Assembly: GCF_000695625.1 (NCBI RefSeq)
Contig: NZ_JMQI01000001.1
Span: forward strand, 62,001-126,000
DNA: 64,000 nucleotides
Source of the DNA: Amycolatopsis rifamycinica
GTDB taxonomy: Bacteria > Actinomycetota > Actinomycetes > Mycobacteriales > Pseudonocardiaceae
Direction of reading: 5' to 3'
Part shown: positions 61,626 to 64,000 of the stretch, piece after piece
Numbering within the stretch: position 1 is the stretch's first letter
Layout of the letters: each line of letters starts with the position of its first letter
Made by a program: the position numbers and the translations under genes
Notes under the pieces: generated by a model
Database searches by the model: none
What the model was told of the DNA's origin: nothing
Seen by the model: only the letters and a program-made list of their open reading frames with translations

Positions 61626-64000
61626 TCAGCCCACGGGGACCCCGCGCACCGAAACCGGGCCGCGGGCCGGGTCCAGTTCCGTCCGCTGGTCCACGCCGGA
61701 CGGCGTCAGCACGTCGAACGCCTTCGGCGCGGTCGCCGGGTCCGCGGCGCAGATCGGGGCCGTCCCACCGGGTGCGCAGAGACCGAACGTGTACTGGCCC
61801 GCCGTCGGCGTGAACGGCCGCGCCTGGTCGGGGGAGTTGCCGTCCTGCCCGGTGAGCACCACGGCGAACGTCCAGCCGGGTCCCGGGGTCCCGAAAGCCG
61901 CCTTCGCCACGCTGACCGTGATGTATCGCGTTGCCTGCGAAGCCTGCACGGACGGCGTTGCCAGCGATGCGCCCGAAGCGTCGACGAGCGCCGGCTCGGC
62001 GAAGCCCTGGACCTCGATGCGCCGGCTCCACGCGTCTTGCGCCGCGATCGTGTACGCCCGGCTCGGGAACGGAGCCGCGGTCGACGTCGCCGTCGCGGCC
62101 GGGTCGTGCCCGTAGATCGTCAGCAGCTGGGCGCCCAGCGGTGAGCCGAACGTCGGCGACAGGTCGCGGACCTGCGCCCGGAACACCAGGGTGGCTCCCG
62201 CATCGATGATCTGGAACCGCTGCAGGTCGAACGCGCCCGCGTGGAAGTCGCCCGCCGTCGGGTAGGTGTAGGTGCCGGGGCCGTTGTCGTCGGCGTCCGG
62301 GTCCGTGGTGTCCAGCAGGACCGTGCCGGTGACGAAGTCCGAGCTGATCGTCTTCTGCGCGTACCCGGTGCCCGCCCCCGTCGCGGCCGCCGTGACGACG
62401 TTCGCGCCGAGCGGCGTCGGGACGGCGGCGCGGAACGTTCCCGCGGCCGAAGCCCGGGTGGACAGCACGGAAGTCGTGCCCGCGTCGGTGGCCGATACGG
62501 CGATGTCGACCCGGCTGCCGGCGGGTGCGGTGCCGGTGACCTCGGCGGTCGCGGTGGACACCGACGCGGGCGCGTCCAGCGTCACCGCCAAAGCCGGGAC
62601 AGGCGCGGTGTACCGCGAGCGGACTTCGGCGGGCTGCTCGGGCAGCCGTCCGTCGTCGAGGGCCCTGGCCAGCCGCACCGACTGGGACTGCGCCCAGCTC
62701 AGCGGAGCGACCGAGCCGACCGACTGCCCCGGCGTGAAGCCGATCGACGCCGTCTTCGGGTCCGAGCCGTACGGCGACGCCGGCAGCGCCGGGTTCTCCC
62801 AGATCTGTTCGGGGATCAGCCCGGTACCGCCGGTCTGCGCCCGCATCGCGCGCAGCAGCGCCGCCGCGCCGGCCCGGTCGCCGGTCTGCACCGCCTGCTC
62901 GCCGCGTTCGCCGGCGAGCACCGGCCACAGGTGCCCGGAGCCGGTGTTCGCCGACGGCCACGGCGCGCCCGTCGGGCCGCAGTTCGTCGGGTCAGGCTCG
63001 TAGCAGTCGCCGTAGCCGTCCTCGCTGCCCGGCGCCGACGTCCCGTAGCGGTACCAGCCCGGCCCGGCCGGGGTGTCCCGCTTGATCACGCGGTCCACGA
63101 CGGCGAGCGACGCGGCGACGTCCGGGTCGTCCGCGGGCAGCACGCCCAGGCGGGTCAGCTCGAGGAACCCGGCGTCGACGACCGCGCGCTGGTCGGCGTC
63201 GATCGAGCCGTTGCCGAGGTTGTAGAACCACTCCGAGTCCGGGTTCCCGTTCTTGGTCAGCCGCAGGAAGTACCGGCCGCCGTACGGCCCGTTCGACGTC
63301 ACCGTCCAGCCCTTGACACCGCGCTGGAAGTGGTCGGCGGTGGCGCGATAGACGTTCGCGCGCGCACTGTCGCCGTTGCGCTCGGCGATCACGCCCGCGG
63401 CGACGAGCCCGGCGATCTCCGCGGCGATCGTCGAGGGGGAGTAGCCGCCCTGTTCCTCCCAGCGTTCCGAGCCGAACGCCGGCCCGTGCGCGACGACGAA
63501 GTCCGCGGCCGCGCGGATGTGCTCGGTGTAGAGCGTGCGGTCCCGGTCGAGCCCGGCCTGCAACGCCATCAGGATCGGGTACGCGCTCTCGTCGAGCTGG
63601 TCACCACCGGAGTCGGGGGCCTTCTTGCCGTTGAGCAGCGAGTTGCGCGGAAAACGGCCGTCCGGTTGCTGCTGGCGCGTGAACAGCCAGCGGACGCTCG
63701 CCCGTGCCGTCTCGCGATCGCCGGCGGCGAGCAAGCCGGAGAAGCTCTCGTAGAGGTCGCGGGCGAAGATCTCGCGGTAGGAGCCGAAGTAGACCGGTTT
63801 GCCGCCCGGCGCGTCGCCCGCCGGCACGGCCTGGCCCCACGGACTGCCGAGCGAGGCGACGACCGCGCCCCGGAACGTCTTGTCCTCGCTGGCCTTGAGC
63901 ACGTTGACGGACTGGTAGTAGGCGTCGGAATCCTTGCCGCGCACCGGGATCAGCCCGTTGTCGTAGTCACGCCACTCACGCGCGTACTGGCGGTAACTCG
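61626..64000 (-). CDS. Glucodextranase-like GH15 glucan hydrolase (partial, runs past the right edge)
   Basis: The visible 790-residue C-terminal part of a secreted GH15 glucoamylase/glucodextranase. The reading frame is open through 64000 (SYRQYAREWRDYDNGLIPVRGK upstream), so its N-terminus lies beyond the window. Visible are (alpha/alpha)6-barrel segments (DQLDESAYPILMALQAGL; GWYRYGTSAPGSEDGYGD), an Ig-like domain (APASVSTATAEVTGTAPAGSRV) and a glucodextranase C-terminal beta domain (FQIIDAGATLVFRAQVRDLSPTFGSPLGAQ). It should release glucose from alpha-1,6/1,4-glucans outside the cell. A DinB gene follows. Confidence 0.87.
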   Translation of the reverse strand, partial: SYRQYAREWRDYDNGLIPVRGKDSDAYYQSVNVLKASEDKTFRGAVVASLGSPWGQAVPAGDAPGGKPVYFGSYREIFARDLYESFSGLLAAGDRETARASVRWLFTRQQQPDGRFPRNSLLNGKKAPDSGGDQLDESAYPILMALQAGLDRDRTLYTEHIRAAADFVVAHGPAFGSERWEEQGGYSPSTIAAEIAGLVAAGVIAERNGDSARANVYRATADHFQRGVKGWTVTSNGPYGGRYFLRLTKNGNPDSEWFYNLGNGSIDADQRAVVDAGFLELTRLGVLPADDPDVAASLAVVDRVIKRDTPAGPGWYRYGTSAPGSEDGYGDCYEPDPTNCGPTGAPWPSANTGSGHLWPVLAGERGEQAVQTGDRAGAAALLRAMRAQTGGTGLIPEQIWENPALPASPYGSDPKTASIGFTPGQSVGSVAPLSWAQSQSVRLARALDDGRLPEQPAEVRSRYTAPVPALAVTLDAPASVSTATAEVTGTAPAGSRVDIAVSATDAGTTSVLSTRASAAGTFRAAVPTPLGANVVTAAATGAGTGYAQKTISSDFVTGTVLLDTTDPDADDNGPGTYTYPTAGDFHAGAFDLQRFQIIDAGATLVFRAQVRDLSPTFGSPLGAQLLTIYGHDPAATATSTAAPFPSRAYTIAAQDAWSRRIEVQGFAEPALVDASGASLATPSVQASQATRYITVSVAKAAFGTPGPGWTFAVVLTGQDGNSPDQARPFTPTAGQYTFGLCAPGGTAPICAADPATAPKAFDVLTPSGVDQRTELDPARGPVSVRGVPVG

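Overview
The window looks like chromosomal DNA from a filamentous actinomycete of the Pseudonocardiaceae, most like Amycolatopsis. Evidence for this is the very high GC content with G/C-ending codons, many GTG starts with 4-base overlaps (ATGA/GTGA), XRE-DUF5753 regulators with a DUF397 partner, WXG100/type VII secretion proteins next to a YbaB homologue, orphan DUF742 proteins, and paired secreted hydrolases and one-component regulators. The genus is an inference. No rRNA, tRNA, CRISPR array or intact insertion sequence was seen.

Layout. 0-5.3 kb: secreted PL8 lyase, Baeyer-Villiger-type monooxygenase, divergent HxlR/VOC pair, and a zinc-free L36 ribosomal protein. 5.3-12.8 kb: a reverse-strand run of SWIM zinc finger, then DUF5691, MoxR AAA+ ATPase, DUF5682 and VWA protein. 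The last four overlap by 4 bases at each junction and probably work as one machine. 12.9-19.7 kb: PadR/GyrI-like pair, an SRPBCC-acyl-CoA synthetase fusion, WYL regulator with divergent VOC gene and a perfect palindrome, and an XRE-DUF5753/DUF397 pair whose regulator has an apparent one-base frameshift. 19.7-29.2 kb: 3-hydroxybutyrate dehydrogenase, MHS transporter and PucR regulator, then (after the RiPP genes) a secreted PHB depolymerase and a secreted esterase resembling 3HB-oligomer hydrolase. Together these could degrade, import and oxidise poly-3-hydroxybutyrate. Lying among them is a minimal RiPP locus: two homologous precursor peptides (54 and 57 aa) and one fused RRE/E1-like/YcaO cyclodehydratase.

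29.5-44.7 kb: small DUF742-tailed membrane protein, a four-gene reverse operon (phosphoesterase, MFS, beta-propeller protein, class IV aminotransferase), sirtuin/GNAT pair, Ser/Thr kinase, SDR, DUF6069/F420-type pair, DrrAB-like ABC exporter, M4 metalloprotease and MsrA. 44.8-52.9 kb: STAS protein, LysR/SnoaL pair, XRE plus 2OG-Fe dioxygenase operon, SH3 protein, a candidate type VII-secreted muramidase-like protein, L,D-transpeptidase, and a three-repeat Cys-rich envelope protein.

52.9-55.0 kb is a scar or island: a markedly AT-richer DUF6414-like gene, a decayed XRE-regulator fragment, and non-coding DNA between two imperfect copies of an aldehyde dehydrogenase 3' end. 55-64 kb: aldehyde dehydrogenase, orphan DUF742 protein, TetR/hydrolase pair with a perfect palindrome, YbaB-WXG100-proline-rich type VII operon, DinB protein, and a glucodextranase-like GH15 enzyme that runs off the right end.

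The best candidates for something undescribed are the two-precursor YcaO locus at 23.8-26.5 kb, the SWIM/DUF5691/MoxR/DUF5682/VWA operon at 5.4-12.8 kb, and the island at 53-55 kb. All functional statements come from reading motifs; no database search was run.
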